Source: Azospirillum oryzae
GTDB taxonomy: Bacteria > Pseudomonadota > Alphaproteobacteria > Azospirillales > Azospirillaceae
Length of the DNA: 64,000 nt
Assembly (NCBI RefSeq): GCF_008364795.1
Contig: NZ_VTTM01000018.1
Location: 41,386 to 105,385, forward strand
Direction of reading: 5' to 3'
Shown: one piece after another, positions 48,540 through 56,942 of the stretch
Layout: each line of letters starts with the position of its first letter
How positions within the stretch are numbered: the stretch's first letter is position 1
Made by a program: the position numbers and the translations under genes
The notes under the pieces: generated by a model
Told to the model about the DNA's origin: nothing
The model's database searches: none
The model's input: only the letters and a program-made list of their open reading frames with translations

Positions 48540-49501
48540 GACGACACCCCTTTCGGCCGCGGGTCGGCGAGCGCGCAGGCGATGTCGACCAGGGCGTTCA
48601 CCACCACGACGAACAGCGCCAGCAGAACGACCACCCCCTGCACCACGATCAGGTCGCGCTGGCCGATGGCCTGATAGAGCAGCCGGCCCAGCCCCGGCAG
48701 AGTGAAGACATTCTCGACCACCACCGCGCCCGCCACCAGGAAGGAAATCTGCAACCCCAGCACCGTCGCCACCGGGATCAGCGCGTTGGGCAGGGCGTGG
48801 CGCAGCAGGACCGCGGTGCGACTGACGCCCTTGGCGCGGGCGGTGCGGATGTGGTCCTCGGCCAGCGTGTCGAGCACGGCGGTGCGGGTGACGCGGGCGA
48901 GGATGGCGGCCTCCGGCAGCGCCAGCGCCAGCGCCGGCAACAGCAGCGCGTGCAGGGCCGGGCCAATGCCGCCGCCCCAGCCGGGCCCAGTCCAACCAGG
49001 GAATCCGCCGGCCGGGAACCAGTGCAGGGTCAGGGAGAACAGCAGGATCAGCAGGATGGCGATCCAGAAACTGGGCATCGACACGCCGAGCTGCGAGAAG
49101 CCCAAAACTGCCCAATCCCCGCCCCTGCCCCGCTGCGCCGCCGCCAGCAGGCCGAGCGGCAATGCCAGCGCCGTGCTGATGACCAGCGACAGCAGGGCCA
49201 GCGGCAGGGTCACCGCCAGCCGTTCCGCCACCAGTTCCGCCACCGGGCGGGCGTAGGTCAGGCTGACGCCCAGGTCGCCGCGGGCAAGCGCGCCGGCCCA
49301 CTGCAGGTAGCGGGTAAGGACGGGCTGGTCGAGCCCCATCTGGCCGCGCAGCGCCGCCAGCGTGTCGGGCTGCGCATTTACGCCCAGCATCAGCAGGGCC
49401 GGGTCGCCCGGAACCAGCTGCAGCACCGCGAAGACCACGATGCTGGCCAGCCAGACGGTGACGATCAGGCTGACCAGCCGTCGCAGCAGGAACGCAAGCA
49501 C
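48536..49501 (-). CDS. Peptide ABC transporter permease, DppB-like
   Basis: The 321-residue inner-membrane protein starts MLAFLLRRLVSLIVTVWLAS, the usual DppB opening, and has VPGDPALLMLG, MGLDQPVLTRYLQW and the EAA loop ARAKGVSRTAVLLRHALPNAL. The C-terminus VENVFTLPGLGRLLYQAIGQRD is family-specific. Six membrane helices. It is co-translated with the DppC-like gene and preceded by two binding-protein genes on the same strand. Confidence 0.92.
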   Translation of the reverse strand: MLAFLLRRLVSLIVTVWLASIVVFAVLQLVPGDPALLMLGVNAQPDTLAALRGQMGLDQPVLTRYLQWAGALARGDLGVSLTYARPVAELVAERLAVTLPLALLSLVISTALALPLGLLAAAQRGRGGDWAVLGFSQLGVSMPSFWIAILLILLFSLTLHWFPAGGFPGWTGPGWGGGIGPALHALLLPALALALPEAAILARVTRTAVLDTLAEDHIRTARAKGVSRTAVLLRHALPNALIPVATVLGLQISFLVAGAVVVENVFTLPGLGRLLYQAIGQRDLIVVQGVVVLLALFVVVVNALVDIACALADPRPKGVSS

Positions 49502-49537
49502 GCGGGTCTATCCTTACTTGGCCTTACCTGGCTTACG

Positions 49538-51031
49538 TTACTTCCAGGAAACGCCGGTGACGTCGTTGGCCTGGACCGGGCGGTTCACCCACATGCCGGT
49601 CAAGCCGGCCTTCTGCACCGTCACCGACGGCAGCATGAAGAGGAAGCCGTTGACCGCATCCTCCGCCAGCACCTTCTGCTCCTCGCCATAGAGCGCGTTG
49701 CGCTTGGCCGGGTCCTGGGTGCGGTTCAGCTCGTCGTTCAGGGCGTTGAAGCGCTCGCTCCTGTAATTGAAATAGTAGTCGGGCCGGGCGTAGATGTCGA
49801 TGTCCAGCGGTTCGGTATGGGCGATCATGGTCAGGTCGTAATCCTTGCCCTTGAACGTCTTTTCCAACCACGCCGCCCATTCCACCGGCTCGATCTTCGC
49901 GCGGATGCCGACCTCCGCCAGCATGGCGGCGACCAGTTCGCCGCCGCGCCGCGCATAGGGCGGCGGCGGCAGGCGCAGCGTGGTGTCGAAGCCGTTGGGA
50001 TATCCCGCTTCGGCCAGCAGCGCCTTCGCCTTGGCCGGGTCGTAGGGGTACAGGCCGGTCAGATCGACATAGCCCTCGCGGTGCGGCGGGAAATGGCTGC
50101 CGATGGCGACGCCGTTGCCATAGAGCACGCCGTCGATCAGCGTCTTGCGGTCGATGGCATGGGCCATGGCGCGGCGGACGCGGACATCGTCGAAGGGCTT
50201 GCGGGCGTTGTTGGTCGACAGGATCGTCTCGCCCTCGGTCGAGCCGACCGTGACCACGAATTTCGGGTCGTTGCGGAACTCGGGCAGCGCCTCGTAGGTG
50301 CTGAACAGGGTGAAGGCGTCGATGTCGCCGGCCTTCAGCGCCGCCACCTGGGCGGCGGGGTCGCTGATGAAGCGGAAGGTCACGCGGTCGAGCTTCGGCT
50401 TCATGCCGTCGTAGTCCGGGTTACGGACCAGCACGACGCGGTCGCCGGCGACCCAGCGGTCGAACTTGAAGGGACCGGTGCCGACCGGCTTCTGCTTGTT
50501 GGTCGCTGCCGATTCCGGGGCGACGATGGCGGCGTCGCCGCTCGCCATGTGAAACAGGAACAGGCCGTCGGGGCGCGACAGGGTGACGACCACCGTCTGC
50601 GGATCCGGCGTCTCCACCTGGGAGATCGGGGCGAAATAGGCCTTCTGGGCGTTGACGGAATCAGCGGCGCGCGCGCGATCCAGCGTGAACTTCACGTCGG
50701 CGGAATCGGCGGTGGTTCCGTCATGGAACTTGGCATTCGGGCGCAGGGTGAAGCGGTAGGTCAGCCCGTCGTCCGACACCGTCCAGCGTTCCGCCAGACC
50801 GGGAACCAGCTTGCCGTCGGCATCGACGCGCAGCAGCGGTTCGAACAGGTTGGCGTAAGTGACTTCTTTGATGGCGCCGGCCGCGCCGGCGGTCGGGTCC
50901 AGATGCGGCGGCTCCAGCGCCATGCCGACGACGAGGTCGGTGCGCGGCTGGGCCGTTGCCGTCAGGGACGTGGCGGCCAGCGCCAGCGCTGCTGCGGCAG
51001 CCAGGGTGAAACGCTGCTTGGCGGTCGACAT
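49538..51031 (-). CDS. Peptide/solute-binding protein (SBP family 5)
   Basis: The 497-residue protein has a signal peptide (ending near TATAQP) and the family 5 pattern: LVVGMALEPPHLDPTAGAAGAIKEV at the mature start, NLFEPLLRVDADGKLVPGLAERW, PDPQTVVVTLSRPD, GTGPFKFDRW, DVRVRRAMAHAIDRKTLIDG and a C-terminal KNALYG-like PAKRNALYGEEQ block. It delivers a peptide or similar ligand to the adjacent DppB/C-type permease, 36 bp downstream. The full-length fold is present. Confidence 0.92.
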   Translation of the reverse strand: MSTAKQRFTLAAAAALALAATSLTATAQPRTDLVVGMALEPPHLDPTAGAAGAIKEVTYANLFEPLLRVDADGKLVPGLAERWTVSDDGLTYRFTLRPNAKFHDGTTADSADVKFTLDRARAADSVNAQKAYFAPISQVETPDPQTVVVTLSRPDGLFLFHMASGDAAIVAPESAATNKQKPVGTGPFKFDRWVAGDRVVLVRNPDYDGMKPKLDRVTFRFISDPAAQVAALKAGDIDAFTLFSTYEALPEFRNDPKFVVTVGSTEGETILSTNNARKPFDDVRVRRAMAHAIDRKTLIDGVLYGNGVAIGSHFPPHREGYVDLTGLYPYDPAKAKALLAEAGYPNGFDTTLRLPPPPYARRGGELVAAMLAEVGIRAKIEPVEWAAWLEKTFKGKDYDLTMIAHTEPLDIDIYARPDYYFNYRSERFNALNDELNRTQDPAKRNALYGEEQKVLAEDAVNGFLFMLPSVTVQKAGLTGMWVNRPVQANDVTGVSWK

Positions 51032-51123
51032 GGTTGGCAAACTCCCCCGTCTCGTCGTTATCGACGTTCTCTTTGCCGCGATGATGCGGTGCGGCGCGGG
51101 AGAGCGCAAGCGAAGCCGCCACG

Positions 51124-52929
51124 CTATTCCACCCACCAGCTTTCCAGCATCGGGCCATAAAGCGGGGTGACGGCGGGACGGTGCAGGGTCGACCAGCGGG
51201 CGATGCGGTCGACCGGACTGTGGAACAGCGGGACCATGTAGTGCCCCCACAGCAGAACGCGGTCGAGCGCCTGCACCCGGCCGACCAGCGCGCCCCGCGT
51301 CGTGGCGGCGGCGATCGAGCGGGCGAGCGCATCGACCACCGGGTCGCGGATGCCGGCAAGGTTGCGGCTGCCCTCCTGTCCAGCCGCATCGGATCCGTAA
51401 TAATAGAGCTGCTCGTTGCCCGGCGACAGGCTGGACGCCCACCAGCGCATTGTCATATCGAAATCGAAACCGTCCAGCCGGGCCTGGAACTGGGCACTGT
51501 CCACCGTGCGGACGCGCGCCTCGATCCCCAGCGGTTCCAGCGAGCGGGCGAACTCCAGCGCCACCCGTTCCTCCGCCGGATCGGACAGGAGGATTTCGAA
51601 GGCGAAACGGTTTCCCGCCGCATCGGCCAGCCGGCCGTCGCGCACCCGCCAGCCGGCCTGCTCCAGCAGCCGCATCGCCTCGCGCCTGTTGGCCCGCAGG
51701 CCGGCGGGACCGGCGGCGTTGGCGTTCCCGCTGTCGGGCAGGGTGAAGGGCCTGGTGAAGAGATCGGGCGGCAGGCGGTCGCGGAACGGCTCCAGCGCCT
51801 GCAATTCCTCGCCGTCCGGCAGGCCGCGGGCGGCGAGTTCGGAGTTGGGGTAGAAGCTGACGGTGCGGGTCAACAGACCGTGGAACAGGTTGCGGCCGAT
51901 CCAGTCGAAATCGGTCGCCATCCCCAGCGCCCGGCGCACCCGGACATCGGCGAAGATCGGCCGGCGGGTGTTGAAGATCAGGCCGCGCGCCGGTTCGGGG
52001 CGGTGGTTCGGCAACTCCTCGCGGATGATGCGGCCGTCGCGTAGGGCCGGGCCGTCGTAGCCGGTGGCCCATTTGGCCGGATCGCTTTCGTAACGAACAT
52101 CGCCCTGTCCCGCCTTGAAGGCCTCGAGCGCCACGGAGTCGTCGCGGTAATAGTCGAATTCCAGACGGTCGGCGTTGAACTGGCCGACGCGGGTCGGCAG
52201 ATCGCGGCCCCAATAGTCGCGCACCCGCTCATAGACGATGCGGCGGCCGGGATCGACCGCGGCGACGCGGTAGGGGCCACTGCCCAGGATCGGTTCCAAG
52301 GTCGTCCGGCTGAAATCGCGCCCTGCCCAGAAGGCCTTGGGATGGATCGGCATCAACCCCATCAGCAACGGCATCTCGCGGTCGATGCTGCCGTCGGGGT
52401 TGGAGGCGAAGGCGAAGTGGACGGTCTGCGGGTCGGGCGCCTCGGCCGCCGTGACCTTGGCGTAGAACAGGCGGCGGTTGGGGGTGCCGTGCTGCCGCTG
52501 CGCCTCCAGCGAGAACAGCACGTCGGCGGCGGTCACCGGCGTGCCGTCATGCCAACGCGCCTTGGGGTTGATGTGGAAGGTGACGGCGGAGCGGTCGTCC
52601 GCCACCTCCACCCGGTCGGCCAGCAGGCCGTAGAGCGAGAAGGGCTCGTCCCACGACCGCGTCAGCAGCGTTTCGAAGACATAGCCCATGCCCAGCGCCG
52701 GCACGCCCTTGACGATGTGCGGGTGCAGGCTGTCGAAGCTGCCGGTCACCGCCTGCCGGATGGTGCCGCCCTTCGGCGCCACCGGGTTGACGTAGGGGAA
52801 GGTGGTGAAGTCCGGCGGCAAGGCCAGGTCGCCATGCATGGCGATGCCGTGATGGGGGGACTCGGCCAGCGCCGGATGGGGCGCCAGCAGAGCCAGGAGA
52901 GTTAGGAGAAGGACGATCGGGCGGGCCAT
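51124..52929 (-). CDS. Peptide-binding protein (SBP family 5), YejA-like
   Basis: From ATG 52929 the product has 601 residues with a signal peptide (LLLTLLALLAPHPALAE). The opening HGIAMHGDLALPPDFTTFPYVNPVAPKGGTI is YejA-like; then SFDSLHPHIVKG, GTPVTAADVLFSLEA, ILGSGPYRV, DVRVRRALGMATDFDW and a C-terminal SWWVE. YejA-type proteins bind larger peptides, including microcin C-like ones in some species. It is the first gene in the group, 92 bp upstream of the other binding protein, and its usual partners YejB/E/F are not all present. A longer N-terminal frame is rejected. Confidence 0.9.
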   Translation of the reverse strand: MARPIVLLLTLLALLAPHPALAESPHHGIAMHGDLALPPDFTTFPYVNPVAPKGGTIRQAVTGSFDSLHPHIVKGVPALGMGYVFETLLTRSWDEPFSLYGLLADRVEVADDRSAVTFHINPKARWHDGTPVTAADVLFSLEAQRQHGTPNRRLFYAKVTAAEAPDPQTVHFAFASNPDGSIDREMPLLMGLMPIHPKAFWAGRDFSRTTLEPILGSGPYRVAAVDPGRRIVYERVRDYWGRDLPTRVGQFNADRLEFDYYRDDSVALEAFKAGQGDVRYESDPAKWATGYDGPALRDGRIIREELPNHRPEPARGLIFNTRRPIFADVRVRRALGMATDFDWIGRNLFHGLLTRTVSFYPNSELAARGLPDGEELQALEPFRDRLPPDLFTRPFTLPDSGNANAAGPAGLRANRREAMRLLEQAGWRVRDGRLADAAGNRFAFEILLSDPAEERVALEFARSLEPLGIEARVRTVDSAQFQARLDGFDFDMTMRWWASSLSPGNEQLYYYGSDAAGQEGSRNLAGIRDPVVDALARSIAAATTRGALVGRVQALDRVLLWGHYMVPLFHSPVDRIARWSTLHRPAVTPLYGPMLESWWVE

Positions 52930-52982
52930 GACCGGCAGGGTTGCCGCTTTGCCGCACCTGCGCAAGAGCCAGCGCAAGTTCC

Positions 52983-53011
52983 TTGGACTCAGGGTGCGTT
53001 CCGCCTAAACT
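52983..53011 (+). promoter_or_regulatory. Promoter of ppa
   Basis: TTGGAC (52983-52988) and TAAACT (53006-53011) are 17 bases apart, about 80 bp before the ppa start, in the divergent gap with the YejA-like gene. Confidence 0.5.
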
Positions 53012-53093
53012 CCCGCCCCGCGTGGCGCCGGACCGGGCATCGGCGCCAAAACAAGAACGTGCCCTGAATACGCCAGTCGAAGGAACGCGATAC

Positions 53094-53651
53094 ATGGATC
53101 TGAGCAAGCTCGCCGCGGGCAAGAATCCCCCCTGGGACGTCAACGTCGTCATCGAGATCCCGATCGGCGGCCAGCCGGTGAAGTACGAGGTCGACAAGGA
53201 ATCGGGCGCGGTGTTCGTCGACCGTTTCCTGCACACCGCCATGTTCTATCCCTGCAACTACGGCTTCATCCCGCACACCCTGTCGGGTGACGGCGACCCG
53301 GTGGATGTCTGCGTCGTCGGCCAGCACGGCGTCGTTCCGGGCGCGGTCCTGCGCTCTCGCCCCATCGGCGTCCTGTACATGGAGGACGAGGCCGGCGAGG
53401 ACGAGAAGCTGCTGGCCGTTCCGGTCGACAAGCTGCACCCGTTCTACACCGACGTGAAGGACTACACCGACCTGCCGTCCATCGTGATCGAGCAGATCGC
53501 CCACTTCTTCGAGCACTACAAGGATCTCGAGAAGAACAAGTGGGTGAAGGTCCGCGGCTGGGGCAACGCCGAAGAGGCCGCCAAGAAGATCGAGGAAGGT
53601 CTGGCCCGCGCCCTGGAAGCCAACAAGGGCAATCCGGGTCCGGTGGTCTGA
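53094..53651 (+). CDS. ppa: Inorganic pyrophosphatase
   Basis: ATG 53094 follows GAAGGA and gives 185 residues of family I cytosolic pyrophosphatase. The family motif DGDPVDVCVV (metal-binding Asp residues) is intact, with YPCNYGFIPHTLSGDGDPVD and VKVRGWGN at either side. It hydrolyses PPi from biosynthetic reactions, pulling them forward. Length matches the hexameric bacterial enzyme. It is monocistronic and convergent with the epimerase gene. Confidence 0.96.
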   Translation: MDLSKLAAGKNPPWDVNVVIEIPIGGQPVKYEVDKESGAVFVDRFLHTAMFYPCNYGFIPHTLSGDGDPVDVCVVGQHGVVPGAVLRSRPIGVLYMEDEAGEDEKLLAVPVDKLHPFYTDVKDYTDLPSIVIEQIAHFFEHYKDLEKNKWVKVRGWGNAEEAAKKIEEGLARALEANKGNPGPVV

Positions 53652-53676
53652 GGGTAGTAGTTTGAACCGTGTGGCC

Positions 53677-54717
53677 TCAGCCAGGATGACTTGAGGCCAC
53701 GCGGTCGGGCATGCATCTCCTCGCCTCCGGCATATCCGCCGGCAGTGCGGGGAGATAGCCCAGCCCTTCAAGCGTCCGTCGCACGGCGAGAACCAGCGGC
53801 GTGTGCGGCTCCTCACCCAGGAGGGCCAGCAGGCGGCGGTTGTCGAGCCGAACCGGCTGTTGCCACAGATAGCGCATCTCGCCAAGTTCGCGGAACAGCG
53901 GCACCGCCAGACCGGCCAGCCGCAGCAGCCACCAGGGCATCCGCCGCACCGGCAGGTCCGGTTCGCCGAAAGCGCGGGCGATCGCCGCGACCATCCGGCT
54001 GCCGTCGGCATCCCAATGGCCATCCATGTGGAACATCGCGTCGTCGCCCAGAGCGGCCTCGCGGTCGAGCAGGCGCATCGCCGTTTCCGCCACATCGGGC
54101 AGATAGGCCCACTGGTGACCGATCCCCGGCTGGCCCGGCTGGTTGATGCGGGTCGGCGGCTTCCCGGGCGTCAGCAACCCCTGGCTGAACCAACTGTTGC
54201 CGGCCTTGGGACCAAAGAAGTCGCCGCAACGCAGGATCAGCAACTTCGCCCCCTGCCCCACCGCGCGGTGCAGGCGGCGTTCCATCTCCACCCGGATCGC
54301 CCCCTTGCGGGTCAGCGGGTTCTGCGCCGCGGTTTCCGGGATCAGCGGGAAGACGTCGGGGCCGTAGTTGTAGACAGTGCCGGGCAGCAGGATGCGGGCG
54401 CGGTTGGCGCAAGCCGCGGCGATGCTGTTGTCGAGCATGGGTAGAACCAACTGGTCCCAGTGCCGGTAGGCCGGCGGATTGACCGCATGGACGATCAGCG
54501 CCGCCCCCTCGGCCGCCGCCATCACATCGCCGGCATTCATCGCGTCGCCGACCATCCACTCGATGTTGCCCGGAGGCAGGCTCTCCGCCGGTTTGCGGCG
54601 CAGGCCGCGAACCCTCCAGCCGCGCACCGCCAGCGCCCGCGCCATTTCGCCGCCGACCCCGCCGGTCGCTCCCAGAACCAGGGCCGTCCTGCCTATGCCG
54701 GTCGCCTGTCGTGCCAT
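53677..54717 (-). CDS. NAD(P)-dependent epimerase/dehydratase-type protein
   Basis: ATG 54717 (346 residues; an extra four codons are possible) opens with the Rossmann motif TALVLGATGGVGGEMARAL and continues as an extended short-chain dehydrogenase: VHAVNPPAY, VYNYGPDVFP (a YxxxK-like active-site tyrosine is not obvious), CGDFFGP, LPDVAETAMRLLDRE. It resembles NAD-dependent epimerases but the catalytic Tyr-Lys pair is not clearly placed, so the reaction is unknown. Divergent from the LysR gene at 54819, which may regulate it. Confidence 0.8.
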   Translation of the reverse strand: MARQATGIGRTALVLGATGGVGGEMARALAVRGWRVRGLRRKPAESLPPGNIEWMVGDAMNAGDVMAAAEGAALIVHAVNPPAYRHWDQLVLPMLDNSIAAACANRARILLPGTVYNYGPDVFPLIPETAAQNPLTRKGAIRVEMERRLHRAVGQGAKLLILRCGDFFGPKAGNSWFSQGLLTPGKPPTRINQPGQPGIGHQWAYLPDVAETAMRLLDREAALGDDAMFHMDGHWDADGSRMVAAIARAFGEPDLPVRRMPWWLLRLAGLAVPLFRELGEMRYLWQQPVRLDNRRLLALLGEEPHTPLVLAVRRTLEGLGYLPALPADMPEARRCMPDRVASSHPG

Positions 54718-54783
54718 CGCCGCCTCCATCGCTCTTGCGCTTGGTGATGGGGAAAGGATGGGGCGAGGGATGGCTGAACGGAA

Positions 54784-54811
54784 TTGTCGAACTGCGGCGA
54801 GTCGCTATACT
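54784..54811 (+). promoter_or_regulatory. Promoter of the LysR gene, predicted leaderless start
   Basis: TTGTCG (54784-54789) and TATACT (54806-54811) are 16 bases apart. The ATG at 54819 begins seven or eight bases after the -10, where transcription should start, and no Shine-Dalgarno is present. The mRNA may be leaderless. Confidence 0.5.
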
Positions 54812-54818
54812 GAAATCG

Positions 54819-55709
54819 ATGAACCCGCCGCCCCCCAGTTGGGACCTCTATCGCAGTTTCCTGGCGGTGATCCGTGAAGGATCGCTGTCGGCGGCGGCGC
54901 GCGCCCTGGGGTTGACGCAACCGACGCTGGCCCGCCACGTCGCGGCGCTGGAGGAGGCGGTCGGCGGTTCCCTGTTCGTGCGCTCGCCGCGCGGGCTCGA
55001 TCCCACCGATGCGGCGCTGGCCCTGAAGCCGCAGGCGGAGGCGCTGGACGCGGCGGCGGCAAGTCTGTGGCGAACGGCGTCGGGCTGGGGGGCGGAGGTG
55101 CGCGGCACCGTGCGGGTCACCGCCAGCGAGGTGGTGGGCGCCCGCATCCTGCCGGCGGTCCTGGCCGCGCTGCGGGAACGCCACCCGGCGCTGGAAGTCG
55201 AGCTGGTGCTGTCCAACGGCATCGACAATTTGCTGCAACGCGACGCCGATGTCGCCGTGCGGATGGTGGAGCCGGACCAGCAGGCGTTGCTGGTGCGCCG
55301 CATCGGCAGCATCGCGCTGGGGCTGCATGCCCACCGGCGCTATCTCGACCGCCACGGCGTGCCTCAGTCACTGGAGGATCTCGACGGCCACAGCCTGATC
55401 GGCTTCGACCGCGAGACGCCGGACATCCGCGCCCTAATGCAGCGGGTGCCGGGCCTAATCCTGCCCCGCTTCGCCCTGCGCACCGACAGCCATCTGGCCC
55501 AGTTGTCCGCCATCGAGGCCGGATACGGCATCGGCATCTGCCAGGTCCCGCTGGCGCGGCGGAATCCCGATCTGGTCCGGCTGCTGGCCGACCGCTTCGA
55601 ACTGCCGATGGGGGTGTGGGTCGCCATGCACGAGGATCTGCGCTCCACCCCGCGCTGCCGTGCCGTCTTCGACGGGTTGGTTGCCGGGCTGGCGGATCAC
55701 GTGAGGTAG
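54819..55709 (+). CDS. LysR-family transcriptional regulator
   Basis: The 296-residue protein has an N-terminal winged helix-turn-helix (SWDLYRSFLAVIREGSLSAAARALGLTQPTLARHVAALEEAVGG, given here in two parts: about residues 7-30 and 31-52) and a substrate-binding domain (from about 90, GTVRVTASEVVGARILPAVL). The divergent epimerase gene is the likely target, as is usual for LysR proteins. Its own start seems leaderless. It is followed by the convergent lactate dehydrogenase gene, 2 bp away. Confidence 0.9.
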   Translation: MNPPPPSWDLYRSFLAVIREGSLSAAARALGLTQPTLARHVAALEEAVGGSLFVRSPRGLDPTDAALALKPQAEALDAAAASLWRTASGWGAEVRGTVRVTASEVVGARILPAVLAALRERHPALEVELVLSNGIDNLLQRDADVAVRMVEPDQQALLVRRIGSIALGLHAHRRYLDRHGVPQSLEDLDGHSLIGFDRETPDIRALMQRVPGLILPRFALRTDSHLAQLSAIEAGYGIGICQVPLARRNPDLVRLLADRFELPMGVWVAMHEDLRSTPRCRAVFDGLVAGLADHVR

Positions 55710-55711
55710 CG

Positions 55712-56662
55712 TCAACTGGTCCACCCCATGCGGCGTTCCACCCCGTCGGCAGCCTCCTTCAGGATTTCGGCGCTGTGGCGGAGCGCGGCTTGCTCCTCCG
55801 CCGACAGGTTGGGCAGGACGGTGTCCACCACGCCGCCGGCGCCGATGACACGCGGCAGCGACAACACCACCTGCGGCACCCCGCAGACATCGTCGGTCAG
55901 CATGGCGCAGGTCGCCACCAGCCGTTCGTCGGCGCCGATGGCCGACACCAGCCGGGCCAGCCCGCCGGCGATGCCGAAGGCAGTGTGGCCCTTGCCGTTG
56001 ATGATCCGGTAGGCGGCGCGGCGCACCCCCTCGTCGATGGCGGCGCGGTCCTCCGCCGTCAGGCTGCGGTGGAGCTGGGCAGCCGCTTGCTCGACGGACA
56101 AGCCGGCGACGGTGGCGCTCGACCACAGCAGAACCTCCGAGTCGCCATGCTCGCCCACCACATGGGCATGGACGGAACGCGGCGTCACCGCCAGTTGCTC
56201 GGCCAGCAGGGCGCGGAAGCGCGCGGTGTCGAGCACGGTGCCGGAGCCGATGACCCGGTTGCGCGGCAACCCGCTGATCCGGGTGGCGATCTGCGTCATC
56301 ACGTCCACCGGGTTGCTGGCGACCAGCAGCACCGCGTCGGGAGCCGCCTTCAGCACCTCCGGGATGATGGCGCCGAACACCTTGGCGTTGCGCTCCAGCA
56401 GTTCCAGCCGGGTTTCGCCAGGCTTCTGGGCGACACCGGCCGACAGCACGACCACCCCCGCCCCCTCCAGCGCGGCGTATGAGCCGGCGCGGACGGTGAC
56501 GGCATGGGTGAAGGGCACGGCATGGGCGATGTCCTGCGCCTGGGCCTGGGCCAGCGCCTCGTTCATGTCGACCAGCACGACCTCGCTCGCCGCACCGGTG
56601 GTCACCATGGCGAAGGCGGCGGTGCTGCCGACGAACCCGGCCCCGACGATTCCGACCTTCAT
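55712..56662 (-). CDS. L-lactate dehydrogenase
   Basis: The 316-residue NAD-dependent 2-hydroxyacid dehydrogenase has the Rossmann start MKVGIVGAGFVGSTAAFAM, the coenzyme Asp in VVLVDMNEA, the specificity loop GVAQKPGETRLEL (Gln rather than the Arg of malate dehydrogenase), VASNPVDVMT, VIGSGTVLDTARFR and active-site VGEHGDSE. The Gln in the loop indicates lactate rather than malate. A good SD (AAAGGAG) precedes ATG 56662. Cytosolic, interconverting pyruvate and L-lactate. It is divergent from the acetyltransferase gene at 56943. Confidence 0.9.
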   Translation of the reverse strand: MKVGIVGAGFVGSTAAFAMVTTGAASEVVLVDMNEALAQAQAQDIAHAVPFTHAVTVRAGSYAALEGAGVVVLSAGVAQKPGETRLELLERNAKVFGAIIPEVLKAAPDAVLLVASNPVDVMTQIATRISGLPRNRVIGSGTVLDTARFRALLAEQLAVTPRSVHAHVVGEHGDSEVLLWSSATVAGLSVEQAAAQLHRSLTAEDRAAIDEGVRRAAYRIINGKGHTAFGIAGGLARLVSAIGADERLVATCAMLTDDVCGVPQVVLSLPRVIGAGGVVDTVLPNLSAEEQAALRHSAEILKEAADGVERRMGWTS

Positions 56663-56942
56663 GAACAGGCTCCTTTGCGCAAGTTGGCGTGCGGTTAGCC
56701 GACAGCTTGGCGGCGGTCGGCGTCCCGCCGCAAGAGCGCATCGGACCGCTTGCGGCTTTTGGTGGGCGGTTTTGCATAGGCGCGACGAAACGCCCCCTTG
56801 CCCAATGGTCATACCAGCCCGTAATGTTGCGCCGCAGCAAATGGCGGGGATGAAAGTCCGGGCTTGCGCTGTTCGTCATCAAAACCGTCGGCATCCCGTG
56901 GCAGACTGGGACCGGCGCCTTTTCCCAGCACCGGATCCGGTC

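Noticed and set aside
55712..56662. Annotation as malate dehydrogenase
   Set aside because: The specificity loop has Gln (AQKPGETR) rather than Arg, and the VGEHGDSE segment fits lactate dehydrogenase.
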